Of a DNA stretch of 64,000 nucleotides, positions 55,376-63,705 are shown in pieces. A program made the translations under genes and the position numbers. The notes beneath the pieces are model-generated. The model worked only from the letters and a program-made list of their open reading frames with translations, was not told the DNA's origin and searched no databases. The DNA is from Pseudomonas sp. 8AS (GTDB lineage: Bacteria > Pseudomonadota > Gammaproteobacteria > Pseudomonadales > Pseudomonadaceae): assembly GCF_902506505.1 (NCBI RefSeq), contig NZ_LR733406.1:1946117-2010116 (forward strand), read 5' to 3'. The number at the start of each line of letters is the position of its first letter. The stretch's first letter is position 1.

Positions 55376-57589
55376 ATGAGCTTCGACGCCGATGAAGAAA
55401 TCCTCCAGGACTTCCTGGTAGAGGCCGGCGAAATTCTTGAACTGCTGTCCGAACAACTGGTCGAGCTGGAAAGCCGGCCGGATGACACGGACCTGCTCAA
55501 TGCGATTTTCCGTGGCTTTCACACGGTCAAGGGGGGCGCCGGCTTCCTTCAGCTGAACGAGCTGGTGGAATGCTGCCACATTGCGGAAAACGTCTTCGAC
55601 ATCCTGCGCAAGGGTGAGCGGCGGGTGACCGCCGAGCTGATGGACGTGGTGCTGCAGGCCCTCGATGCCGTCAACGAAATGTTCAGCCAGGTGCGCGAGC
55701 GCGCCGCGGTCACCCCGGCTACTCCCGAATTGCTGGCGGCGCTGGCCCGCCTGGCCGAGCCGGAGAGTGCGGACGAGCAGGTCGAGGTCGCCGTCGTCGA
55801 GGCGGCGTCCGAGCCGGCGCCGGTGGCGGGCAGCGACATCACCGACAGCGAGTTCGAACAGCTGCTGCAAGCCATCGGCGAGCCGGCGGGCGAGAGCCCG
55901 GCGCCTGCCGCGGCGGGCTCGGATGAGATCAGCGATGACGAGTTCGAGTCGCTGCTCGACCAGTTGCACGGCAAGGGCAAGTTCAGCGAAACGGCCGCTG
56001 CGGCTCCCGCACCGGTCGCGGCGGTTGCCGCGGTAGCGAACGTCGGCGGCAATGACGAAATCACCGACGACGAGTTCGAGGCCCTGCTCGATCAGCTGCA
56101 TGGCAAGGGCAAGTTCGTCGCGGCCGAGGAAGCGCCTGCGCCAACCGCCGCCATGGCAGCGCCTGCCGCGGCGGGCGACAACATCACCGATGACGAGTTC
56201 GAAGCACTGCTGGACCAGTTGCACGGCAAAGGCAAGTTCGACGAGAACGCCGTACAGCCGGCCGTAGCGGCCGTTGCCGCGGCGCCGGCTGCTGCCGTGG
56301 CGGCCAAGCCGGCTGCCGCCAAGCCGGCGCTCAAGCCGGTTGCCAAGCCCGCGCCGGTCAAGGCCGCCACGCCTGCGCCGGCCGCTGCGGTCGCGGACAA
56401 GGCCGCCCCGGTGGCCAGCGAAGCGGAGACCACGGTGCGCGTGGATACCGCGCGCCTGGACGAGATCATGAACATGGTCGGCGAACTGGTGCTGGTGCGT
56501 AACCGCCTGGTACGCCTGGGCCTGAACAGCGGCGACGAGGCCATGGCCAAGGCCGTGTCCAACCTCGACGTGGTCACCGCCGATCTGCAGACCTCTGTGA
56601 TGAAGACCCGCATGCAGCCGATCAAGAAGGTCTTCGGCCGCTTCCCGCGCCTGGTCCGCGATCTGGCCCGGCAGCTGAAGAAAGAGATCAACCTGGAACT
56701 GGTCGGCGAAGAAACCGATCTCGACAAGAACCTGGTCGAGGCCCTGGCCGATCCGCTGGTGCACCTGGTGCGCAACGCGGTCGATCACGGCATCGAGATG
56801 CCGGAAGAGCGCGAGGCCGCGGGCAAGGCGCGCGGTGGCCGGGTGGTGCTGTCGGCCGAGCAGGAAGGCGACCACATCCTGCTGTCGATCTCCGACGACG
56901 GCAAGGGCATGGATCCGGAAATCCTGCGTGCCAAGGCCGTGGAAAAGGGCCTGATGGACAAGGATGCGGCCGATCGCCTGAGCGAGACCGAGTGCTTCAA
57001 CCTGATCTTCGCCCCGGGCTTCTCGACCAAGACCGAGATTTCCGACGTGTCCGGCCGCGGCGTCGGCATGGACGTGGTGAAGACCAAGATTTCCCAGCTC
57101 AACGGCATCATCAACGTGCATTCGGCCAAGGGCCAGGGCTCGAAGATTGTCATCAAGGTGCCGCTGACCCTGGCGATCATGCCGACCCTGATGGTCATGC
57201 TGGGCAACCAGGCCTTCGCCTTCCCGCTGGTCAACGTCAACGAGATCTTCCACCTCGACCTGTCGCGCACCAATGTGGTCGACGGCCAGGAAGTGGTGAT
57301 AGTGCGCGACAAGGCGCTGCCGCTGTTCTACCTCAAGCGCTGGCTGGTGCGCGGGGCGAGCTGCGAAGAGCAGCGCGAAGGCCATGTGGTGATCCTCACG
57401 GTCGGCAGCCAGCGCATCGGCTTCGTGGTCGACCAGCTGGTGGGCCAGGAGGAAGTCGTGATCAAGCCGCTGGGCAAGATGCTGCAAGGCACTCCGGGCA
57501 TGTCCGGCGCCACCATTACCGGTGACGGGCGCATCGCCCTGATCCTCGACGTGCCGAGCATGCTCAAGCGCTACGCACGTCGCATCTGA
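55376..57589 (+). CDS. cheA: Chemotaxis histidine kinase CheA
   Basis: The 737-residue kinase has an Hpt/P1 domain with His49 in IFRGFHTVKGGAGFLQL, a long linker (about 130-350) with repeated motifs, a P3 dimer domain (TARLDEIMNMVGELVLVRNR), a P4 kinase domain (LVHLVRNAVDHGIEMPEER, DDGKGMDPE, FAPGFSTKTEISDVSGRGVG) and a CheW-like P5 domain. I do not see a clear CheY-binding P2 domain; the linker repeats occupy that region. TTTGGAGCG precedes the ATG. Confidence 0.96.
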   Translation: MSFDADEEILQDFLVEAGEILELLSEQLVELESRPDDTDLLNAIFRGFHTVKGGAGFLQLNELVECCHIAENVFDILRKGERRVTAELMDVVLQALDAVNEMFSQVRERAAVTPATPELLAALARLAEPESADEQVEVAVVEAASEPAPVAGSDITDSEFEQLLQAIGEPAGESPAPAAAGSDEISDDEFESLLDQLHGKGKFSETAAAAPAPVAAVAAVANVGGNDEITDDEFEALLDQLHGKGKFVAAEEAPAPTAAMAAPAAAGDNITDDEFEALLDQLHGKGKFDENAVQPAVAAVAAAPAAAVAAKPAAAKPALKPVAKPAPVKAATPAPAAAVADKAAPVASEAETTVRVDTARLDEIMNMVGELVLVRNRLVRLGLNSGDEAMAKAVSNLDVVTADLQTSVMKTRMQPIKKVFGRFPRLVRDLARQLKKEINLELVGEETDLDKNLVEALADPLVHLVRNAVDHGIEMPEEREAAGKARGGRVVLSAEQEGDHILLSISDDGKGMDPEILRAKAVEKGLMDKDAADRLSETECFNLIFAPGFSTKTEISDVSGRGVGMDVVKTKISQLNGIINVHSAKGQGSKIVIKVPLTLAIMPTLMVMLGNQAFAFPLVNVNEIFHLDLSRTNVVDGQEVVIVRDKALPLFYLKRWLVRGASCEEQREGHVVILTVGSQRIGFVVDQLVGQEEVVIKPLGKMLQGTPGMSGATITGDGRIALILDVPSMLKRYARRI
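55838..56239 (+). repeat. Tandem peptide repeats in the CheA linker
   Basis: Three near-identical copies of I(S/T)DDEFE(S/A)LLDQLHGKGKF lie at residues 185-203, 229-247 and 270-288, and a divergent fourth (ITDSEFEQLLQAIGEP) at 155-170. They are separated by Ala/Pro linkers. Such short helices could be docking sites, possibly for CheY, CheB or a ParP-like protein; this is inference. Confidence 0.85.
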
Positions 57590-57629
57590 TTGACTGCGGT
57601 CTGGCATGGCCAGCCGCTCAGGAGTGTTT

Positions 57630-58751
57630 ATGGCTGTCAAGGTCCTGGTGGTGGACGATTCCGGCTTCTTTCGCCGCCGGGTATCGGAAATTCTCTCCGC
57701 CGACCCGAATATCCAGGTAGTCGGCACCGCGACCAATGGGCGCGAGGCCATCGATCAGGCGCTGGCACTGAAGCCGGACGTGATCACCATGGACTACGAG
57801 ATGCCGATGATGGACGGCATCACCGCGGTGCGGAACATCATGCAGCGCTGTCCGACGCCGGTGCTGATGTTCTCCTCGCTGACCCACGAAGGCGCCCGGG
57901 TGACCCTGGATGCGCTGGATGCCGGGGCGGTGGATTTCCTGCCGAAGAACTTCGAAGACATCTCGCGCAATCCGGAGAAGGTCAAGGCACTGCTGTGCGA
58001 GAAGGTTCACAGCATCGCCCGCAGCAACCGCCGCTACAGTGGCTACAGCCCGACGCCGAGCCCGGTGGCTGCGCCCAGCAGCACGCCGGCACCCAGGGCC
58101 AGCGCCCCGGCAGCGGCGCCGCGCAGCCCCGGCGCCGTGCCGGCGCCTGCCGTTCCTGCCGCGGGGAACTCCCCCGCCCCAAAGCGTAAGGCGTACAAGC
58201 TGGTGGCCATCGGCACGTCCACCGGTGGCCCGGTGGCCCTGCAGCGGGTGCTGACCCAGCTGCCGGCCGGTTTTGCGACGCCGATCGTGCTGATCCAGCA
58301 CATGCCGGCGGCCTTTACCAAGGCCTTTGCCGAGCGCCTGGACAAGCTGTGCCGGATTTCCGTCAAGGAGGCCGAGGATGGCGACGTCCTGCGCCCCGGC
58401 CTGGCCCTGCTGGCGCCGGGCGGCAAGCAGATGATGATCGACCCGCGTGGTGCGGTGCGCATCCTGCCGGGCGACGAGCGCCTCAACTACAAGCCTTGCG
58501 TCGACATCACCTTCGGTTCCGCCGCCAAGTCGTTCAACGACAAGGTGCTGGCGGTAGTGCTCACCGGCATGGGGGCCGACGGCCGCGAAGGTGCGCGCCT
58601 GCTCAAGCAGGGCGGCAGCCAGGTGTGGGCGCAGGACGAGGCCAGCTGCGTGATCTATGGCATGCCCATGGCCATCGTCAAGGCCAACCTGGCCGATGCG
58701 GTGTACGGCCTCGACGACATTGGCCGGCACCTGGCCGAGGCCTGCGTCTGA
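57630..58751 (+). CDS. cheB: Chemotaxis methylesterase/glutaminase CheB
   Basis: CheB removes methyl groups from chemoreceptors. The ATG at 57630 follows GGAG and gives 373 residues. The receiver has Asp55 in [14 protein letters not shown] Pro/Ala/Ser-rich linker (about 145-185) leads to the esterase domain with the catalytic Ser in [12 protein letters not shown], His in [10 protein letters not shown] and Asp in [11 protein letters not shown]. It overlaps motC by one base. Confidence 0.95.
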   Translation: MAVKVLVVDDSGFFRRRVSEILSADPNIQVVGTATNGREAIDQALALKPDVITMDYEMPMMDGITAVRNIMQRCPTPVLMFSSLTHEGARVTLDALDAGAVDFLPKNFEDISRNPEKVKALLCEKVHSIARSNRRYSGYSPTPSPVAAPSSTPAPRASAPAAAPRSPGAVPAPAVPAAGNSPAPKRKAYKLVAIGTSTGGPVALQRVLTQLPAGFATPIVLIQHMPAAFTKAFAERLDKLCRISVKEAEDGDVLRPGLALLAPGGKQMMIDPRGAVRILPGDERLNYKPCVDITFGSAAKSFNDKVLAVVLTGMGADGREGARLLKQGGSQVWAQDEASCVIYGMPMAIVKANLADAVYGLDDIGRHLAEACV

Positions 58752-59491
58752 TGGATGTACTGAGCCTGGTCGGAGTCATCCTGGCGTTTGTCGCGATCAT
58801 CGGCGGCAATTACCTGGAGGGTGGCCATGTCGGGGCTCTGCTCAATGGCCCGGCGGCGCTGATCGTGATCGGCGGCACGCTGGGGGCGGCGTTCCTGCAG
58901 GCGCCGATCAATGTGTTCAAGCGCGCCCTGACCATCCTGCGCTGGATCCTCTTCCCGCCGCACATCGATCTGGCCGGCGGCATCACCAAGGTGGTGGGCT
59001 GGAGCATGACCGCCCGCAAGGAGGGCCTGCTGGGCCTGGAGCCGGTCGCCGACAGCGAGCTGGATCCCTATGCGCGCAAGGGCCTGCAGTTGCTGGTCGA
59101 CGGTGCCGAGCCGGAGGCGATCCGCAGCATCCTCGAAGTCGATCTGTACACCCAGGAAGGCCGCGATATCCAGGCCGCCAAGGTGTTCGAGAGCATGGGC
59201 GGCTACGCGCCGACCATCGGTATCATCGGCGCGGTGATGGGCCTGATCCACGTGATGGGCAATCTGGCCGACCCGAGCAAGCTGGGCAGCGGGATTGCAG
59301 TGGCGTTCGTCGCCACCATCTACGGCGTGGCCTTCGCCAACCTGCTGCTGTTGCCGGTGGGCAACAAGCTCAAGGCCATCGCCGTGCGCCAGTCGCGTTA
59401 TCGCGAAATGCTGCTGGAAGGCATCCTGTCCATCGCCGAGGGTGAAAACCCACGCTCCATCGAGTTGAAGCTGCAAGGCTTCATGGACTGA
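58751..59491 (+). CDS. motC: Flagellar motor stator protein MotC
   Basis: MotC is the MotA-like proton-channel subunit of the second Pseudomonas stator, MotCD, used for swarming. The ATG at 58751 gives 246 residues starting [20 protein letters not shown]. Four membrane helices are visible. The cytoplasmic loop is followed by YAPTIGIIGAVMGLIHVMGN, the MotA signature containing the Pro residue that couples to the rotor. The start is TGATG with cheB. Confidence 0.95.
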   Translation: MDVLSLVGVILAFVAIIGGNYLEGGHVGALLNGPAALIVIGGTLGAAFLQAPINVFKRALTILRWILFPPHIDLAGGITKVVGWSMTARKEGLLGLEPVADSELDPYARKGLQLLVDGAEPEAIRSILEVDLYTQEGRDIQAAKVFESMGGYAPTIGIIGAVMGLIHVMGNLADPSKLGSGIAVAFVATIYGVAFANLLLLPVGNKLKAIAVRQSRYREMLLEGILSIAEGENPRSIELKLQGFMD

Positions 59492-59507
59492 GGGGCAGGG
59501 GACCGAC

Positions 59508-60386
59508 ATGGCCCGGCGACGCAACCACGAAGAACACGAGAATCACGAACGCTGGCTGGTGTCCTACGCGGACTTCATCACCCTGTTGTTCGCCTTTTTC
59601 GTGGTGATGTACTCGATCTCTTCGATCAACGAAGGCAAGTACAAGGTCCTCTCCGACAGCCTGGTGGGCGTGTTCAGCGAGCCGGAGCGGGCGATCAAGC
59701 CGATCCCGATCGGCGACGAGCGCCCGCGCACCACCGAACCGGATCGCTCGATGAGCGAAGACAATCCGATCAGCGCCGCGGCCACGGCCACCGACCCGCT
59801 GCAGGAGATCGCCGAGAGCGTGCGCGGCGCCTTCGGTGACCTGATCAGCAGCGAGCAGCTGACCGTGCGCGGCAACGAGCTGTGGATCGAGATCGAGCTG
59901 AATTCCAGCCTGCTGTTTCCCAGCGGCGATGCGGTGCCCAACGAGCTGGCCTTCACCCTGATCGACAAGGTGGCGAAGATCCTCGCGCCCTACGAGAACC
60001 CGGTGCATGTCGAGGGCTTCACCGACAACCTGCCGATCAGCACCGCCCAGTTCCCCAGCAACTGGGAGCTGTCCACGGCCCGCGCGGCGAGCATCGTGCG
60101 CATGCTGGCGATGGACGGGGTCAACCCGGGGCGGCTGGCCGCGGTGGGCTATGGCGAATTCCAGCCGGTGGCGGACAACGCCACCGCCGAAGGGCGCGCG
60201 CGCAATCGGCGGGTGGTGCTGGTGATCTCGCGTAATCTTGAGGTTAGGCGCAGTCTGAGTGCTGTCGGCAGTGGCAATGCCCAGCCGGATGCCGCCTTGC
60301 AGCGGGCTGGCACGCAACCTGCAGCGGCGACCCCGGACACGGCGCCCGCAGCGGGCTCCGCCAATATTCCGCCGCCTGCGCCATGA
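59508..60386 (+). CDS. motD: Flagellar motor stator protein MotD
   Basis: MotD is the MotB-like stator subunit anchored to peptidoglycan. The 292-residue protein has one membrane helix with the proton-binding Asp in SYADFITLLFAFFVVMYS, a plug region and an OmpA-like domain (VEGFTDNLPISTAQFPSNWE, ARNRRVVLVISR). The C-terminal tail (about 255-292) is Ala/Pro-rich. It follows motC by 16 bases. Confidence 0.95.
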   Translation: MARRRNHEEHENHERWLVSYADFITLLFAFFVVMYSISSINEGKYKVLSDSLVGVFSEPERAIKPIPIGDERPRTTEPDRSMSEDNPISAAATATDPLQEIAESVRGAFGDLISSEQLTVRGNELWIEIELNSSLLFPSGDAVPNELAFTLIDKVAKILAPYENPVHVEGFTDNLPISTAQFPSNWELSTARAASIVRMLAMDGVNPGRLAAVGYGEFQPVADNATAEGRARNRRVVLVISRNLEVRRSLSAVGSGNAQPDAALQRAGTQPAAATPDTAPAAGSANIPPPAP

Positions 60387-60438
60387 GGCGGCAATCAGTT
60401 CTCGGTAAGGTCGCAGACATGCCGGGAGGACGATGAAG

Positions 60439-61227
60439 ATGAAAGTCTGGGCAGTAGCCAATCAGAAAGGTGGGGTCGGCAAGACCACTACATCCATTGC
60501 CCTGGCCGGGTTGCTGGCGGAGGCGGGCAAGCGCGTGGTGATCGTCGACCTCGACCCGCACGGATCGATGACCAGTTATTTCGGGCACGATCCGGACAGC
60601 CTCGAACACAGCTGTTTCGACCTGTTCCTGCACCAGGGCACGGTGCCCGACGGCTTGCCGGCGCGCCTGTTGCTGCCCACCAGCAATGAACAGATCGCCC
60701 TGCTGCCATCCAGCACCGCGCTGGCCACCCTCGAGCGCCAGTCGCCGGGGCAGAGCGGCCTGGGCCTGGTGATCGCCAAGAGCCTGGCGCAGCTGTGGGG
60801 GCGCTTCGATCACGCGATCATCGACAGCCCGCCCTTGCTCGGCGTGCTGATGGTCAACGCGCTGGCGGCCAGCCAGCAGCTGGTGATCCCGGTGCAGACC
60901 GAGTTCCTCGCGGTGAAGGGCCTGGAGCGCATGGTCAGCACCTTGGCCATGATCAACCGCTCGCGCAAGCAGGCCTTGCCCTACACCATAGTGCCGACCC
61001 TGTTCGACCGGCGCACCCAGGCCTCGCTGAATACCCTGCGGGTGCTGCGCAACACCTACCCCGAGCACCTGTGGCAGGCCTACGTGCCGGTGGACACGCG
61101 TCTGCGCGATGCCAGCCGGGCCGGCCTGACGCCCTCGCAGTTCGACGGCAAGAGCCGCGGGGTGATCGCCTACCGGGCCCTGCTCAAGCATCTGCTGGCG
61201 GCATCGCCCGCCGCCCAGGTCGCCTGA
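60439..61227 (+). CDS. parC: ParA-like ATPase, ParC-type chemotaxis array positioning protein
   Basis: The ATG at 60439 has GGAGG 9 bases upstream; one at 60433 is too close. The 262-residue ATPase has the deviant Walker A ANQKGGVGKTTTSIA, LVDLDPHGSMT-like switch and the ADP-contacting IIDSPPLLGVLM. It is not a plasmid partition gene by context: it lies between motD and a CheW-like gene, as in Vibrio ParC-ParP, where ParC recruits the chemotaxis array to the pole. The name is by analogy. Confidence 0.85.
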   Translation: MKVWAVANQKGGVGKTTTSIALAGLLAEAGKRVVIVDLDPHGSMTSYFGHDPDSLEHSCFDLFLHQGTVPDGLPARLLLPTSNEQIALLPSSTALATLERQSPGQSGLGLVIAKSLAQLWGRFDHAIIDSPPLLGVLMVNALAASQQLVIPVQTEFLAVKGLERMVSTLAMINRSRKQALPYTIVPTLFDRRTQASLNTLRVLRNTYPEHLWQAYVPVDTRLRDASRAGLTPSQFDGKSRGVIAYRALLKHLLAASPAAQVA

Positions 61228-61255
61228 CATGCTGGCCTATGCTGAAAATGCCGGT

Positions 61256-61283
61256 TCAAGTCCGGCAAGCAGTCGGCCGATAG
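61256..61283 (+). promoter_or_regulatory. Candidate FliA-type promoter before the parP-like gene
   Basis: TCAAG and GCCGATAG are present, but the spacer between them is 15 bases instead of the 14 in the fliC and fliS promoters of this window. It lies 31 bases before the ATG. A weaker call because of the extra base. Confidence 0.4.
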
Positions 61284-61314
61284 GCTGTAGAACCCTTTTC
61301 TGCGGAAACCCGTC

Positions 61315-62154
61315 ATGAGCCGTACTGTCGCCACCGCCACTCGCCCCCAGCAGGCGCTGCAGTCCTACCTGGACGCCCTGCTGCAGGAGGCGGCTGTCGA
61401 ACTGGAGCAGAGCGTCAATCTCGACGAGTTCGAGGCCGCCGTGCTCGAAGAGCAGGTCCGCGATGCGCGTCAGGCGCCGCAGCCGGTGCTGGCGCCCGTG
61501 CTCGAGCGGCCGCCGGTGCTGGCCGAGGCGCGACCGCTGGTGTTGCCGACGGTCGAGCTGCCACCGCCCGTGGTGGTGGCCGAGGCGCCGGTTGCCCCGC
61601 CCGTGGTGGTGGAGGCGGTTGCCGAGCTGCAGGCCCCAGGCAAGGCGGGCGAACCGCCGAAGCTCGGCTACGACGGCCGGCCGAGCTGGGCCGCAGAGCC
61701 TTTCGAGTGCCTGTTGTTCGACGTGGCCGGGTTGACCCTGGCGGTGCCGCTGGTCTGCCTGGGTTCGATCTACCCGCTGGCCAATGCCGAGCTGACGCCG
61801 TTATTCGGCCAGCCGGACTGGTTCCTTGGCATACTGCCGAGCCAGGCCGGCAACCTGAAGGTCCTGGATACGGCACGCTGGGTGATGCCCGAGCGCTACC
61901 GTGACGATTTTCGCGAGGGCCTGCAGTATGTGATCTCGGTCGAAGGCTACGAGTGGGGCCTGGCCGTGCATCAGGTCAGCCGTTCGATTCGCCTGCTGCC
62001 GGACGAGATCAAGTGGCGCAGCCAGCGCAGTCAGCGGCCCTGGCTGGCGGGGACGGTGATCGAGCACATGTGTGCCCTGCTCGATGTCTCGGCGCTGGCC
62101 GAGCTGATCGCCAGCGGCGCCACACGGCATGCGGCGAAAGGCAAGATCCATTAA
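61315..62154 (+). CDS. parP: CheW-domain protein, ParP-like
   Basis: This 279-residue protein has a Pro/Val/Ala-rich N-terminal part (about 55-115) and a C-terminal CheW-like domain (PFECLLFDVAGLTLAVPLVC, ILPSQAGNLKVLDTARWVMP, VEGYEWGLAVHQVSRSIRL). In Vibrio, ParP couples ParC to CheA through a region of its CheW-like domain. Placement between the ParA-like gene and cheW supports this role. The CheA linker repeats would be natural partners. Confidence 0.82.
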   Translation: MSRTVATATRPQQALQSYLDALLQEAAVELEQSVNLDEFEAAVLEEQVRDARQAPQPVLAPVLERPPVLAEARPLVLPTVELPPPVVVAEAPVAPPVVVEAVAELQAPGKAGEPPKLGYDGRPSWAAEPFECLLFDVAGLTLAVPLVCLGSIYPLANAELTPLFGQPDWFLGILPSQAGNLKVLDTARWVMPERYRDDFREGLQYVISVEGYEWGLAVHQVSRSIRLLPDEIKWRSQRSQRPWLAGTVIEHMCALLDVSALAELIASGATRHAAKGKIH

Positions 62155-62249
62155 TTTGCTCGGTTCCGCCCGGTGCGGGACTCTATAGTGATGACAGCGG
62201 GGTGCACCCGCGTATGCCGCCCAGAGCGGTTCTAGACGAGGCTAGGGAA

Positions 62250-62729
62250 ATGAAGAAAACGTCTGCGCAAGGTTCCGAAGATCCCATTCTGCAGTGGGTG
62301 ACCTTCCGCCTGGATAACGAGACTTACGGCATCAACGTGATGCAGGTCCAGGAAGTGTTGCGCTACACCGAGATCGCCCCGGTTCCGGGGGCACCTGCCT
62401 ATGTGCTGGGCATCATCAACCTGCGCGGCAATGTGGTGACGGTGATCGACACCCGCCAGCGCTTCGGCCTGGACTCGGCTCCGGTGACCGACAACACCCG
62501 CATCGTGATCATCGAGGCGGACAAGCAGGTGATCGGCATCCTCGTCGACAGCGTGGCGGAAGTGGTCTATCTGCGTCAATCCGAAGTGGAGACCGCGCCG
62601 AACGTGGGCAACGACGAGTCCGCCAAGTTCATCCAGGGCGTGTGCAACAAGAACGGCGAGCTGCTGATCCTGGTCGAACTGGACAAGATGATGTCCGAAG
62701 AAGAGTGGTCCGAGCTGGAGAGTATCTGA
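62250..62729 (+). CDS. cheW: Chemotaxis coupling protein CheW
   Basis: CheW joins CheA to chemoreceptors. The ATG at 62250 gives 159 residues starting MKKTSAQGSEDPILQWVTFR. The core has QVQEVLRYTEIAPVPGAPAY, GIINLRGNVVTVIDTRQRFG and ILVDSVAEVVYLRQSE. AGGGA lies unusually near the ATG. The DUF2802 gene follows after 3 bases. Confidence 0.96.
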   Translation: MKKTSAQGSEDPILQWVTFRLDNETYGINVMQVQEVLRYTEIAPVPGAPAYVLGIINLRGNVVTVIDTRQRFGLDSAPVTDNTRIVIIEADKQVIGILVDSVAEVVYLRQSEVETAPNVGNDESAKFIQGVCNKNGELLILVELDKMMSEEEWSELESI

Positions 62730-62732
62730 TCC

Positions 62733-63137
62733 ATGTTGGTAATCGCGGTGGCCGTGCTCGGCCTGTTCTGTGTGCTGCTTGCGGGAACCTGCCTCTGGCT
62801 GGTGAAGAACCTGCGCCAGCAGGCACAGCTGCAGGCCGAGCGCGACGCCGCGCGTGACCAGCGCCTGCGCGAGTTGAGCCGGCGCCTGGACACCTACCTG
62901 GCCGGCAGTGTGCGCATGGGCGAAGAGCTGCATGAGCTGCGCCGGGTGGTGGCGCCGCTGCCGGACAAGCTCAACCAGATGGAGCAGCGCGATCCGTCCA
63001 GCCTGTCCTTCACCCAGGCCGCCCGCCTGGCGGGGATGGGCGCCAGCGTCGATGATCTGACCCATTCCTGCGGGCTGACCCAGGCCGAGGCCGAGCTGGT
63101 CAGCAAGCTGCAATTGGCCCACAAGCAGCGTTCCTAA
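62733..63137 (+). CDS. DUF2802 membrane-anchored protein
   Basis: This 134-residue protein has one N-terminal membrane helix (MLVIAVAVLGLFCVLLAGTC) followed by a charged coiled-coil region (about 25-90) and a C-terminal helix-turn-helix-like segment with ARLAGMGASVDDLTHSCGLT. It matches the gene of unknown function after cheW in other pseudomonads. A role in chemotaxis arrays is possible but not shown. It starts 3 bases after cheW and ends at a terminator. Confidence 0.8.
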   Translation: MLVIAVAVLGLFCVLLAGTCLWLVKNLRQQAQLQAERDAARDQRLRELSRRLDTYLAGSVRMGEELHELRRVVAPLPDKLNQMEQRDPSSLSFTQAARLAGMGASVDDLTHSCGLTQAEAELVSKLQLAHKQRS

Positions 63138-63154
63138 AGGCCGTTCGGCCTTTT
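63136..63154 (+). terminator. Rho-independent terminator after the cheW operon
   Basis: AAAGGCC, GTTC loop, GGCCTTT, then T. The left arm uses bases of the DUF2802 stop codon. Confidence 0.8.
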
Positions 63155-63264
63155 ACTCCCTCCCGATCTTAGTGAGCTGCTCGCTCGCACCAATGGTTCC
63201 AAAGCCTGCCCGCTCGTCTGCCTAAGCTCAATCTTGGGGTGTTGCCTTGCCGTGGAGGTCTGCC

Positions 63265-63705
63265 ATGCGATGCCGTTTGCTCTTGGTGTGTCTGCTGCTG
63301 GCAGGCGCGGTGCAGGCTGCCGAGGCACCGCTGGAAGTGGCGGGGGCAACCACGGTCAATGCCTTGCAGGCGCGGCAACTCTATGAATTCGGCGTGCTGT
63401 TCATCGACGTGCGGCCGATGCGGGAGTGGAGCTGGGGCCATGTGCATGGCGCCCTGCACCTGGAGCTGGACGGGCGCTTCATCGAGCTGGCCGAGACCGA
63501 CTGGCCGCGCGGCATGCCCATTGTCCTGTATTGCGACAGCGAGGTGTGCCCGCAGAGCGCCGAGGCGGCGCGACGCGCGGTGCGCTGGGGCTTCCAGCAC
63601 GTGTACTACTTCCGCAGCGGTTATTTCGCCTGGCAGCTACTGGACTTCCCGCTGGGCAAGGGGCGCGAGGGCGAGCTGTTCGCTTTCACTCTGGGGGAGC
63701 ATTGA
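63265..63705 (+). CDS. Periplasmic rhodanese-like protein
   Basis: The ATG at 63265 follows GGAGG and gives 146 residues. There is a cleavable signal peptide (MRCRLLLVCLLLAGAVQAAE). The rhodanese domain has LFIDVRPMREWSWGHVHGAL and the active-site Cys90 in VLYCDSEVCPQSAEAARRA. The C-x4-C arrangement differs from the six-residue sulfurtransferase loop. Function is unknown. It ends 20 bases inside a convergent gene. Confidence 0.8.
   Translation: MRCRLLLVCLLLAGAVQAAEAPLEVAGATTVNALQARQLYEFGVLFIDVRPMREWSWGHVHGALHLELDGRFIELAETDWPRGMPIVLYCDSEVCPQSAEAARRAVRWGFQHVYYFRSGYFAWQLLDFPLGKGREGELFAFTLGEH

Noticed and set aside
55343..57751. Long reverse-strand open frame (802 codons) opposite cheA
   Set aside because: A shadow of cheA with no recognisable motif; CheA domains are complete on the forward strand.
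60439..61227. Plasmid partition gene (ParA)
   Set aside because: Context is motCD and cheW with no ParB or parS, and the P. aeruginosa and Vibrio counterparts act in chemotaxis array placement.
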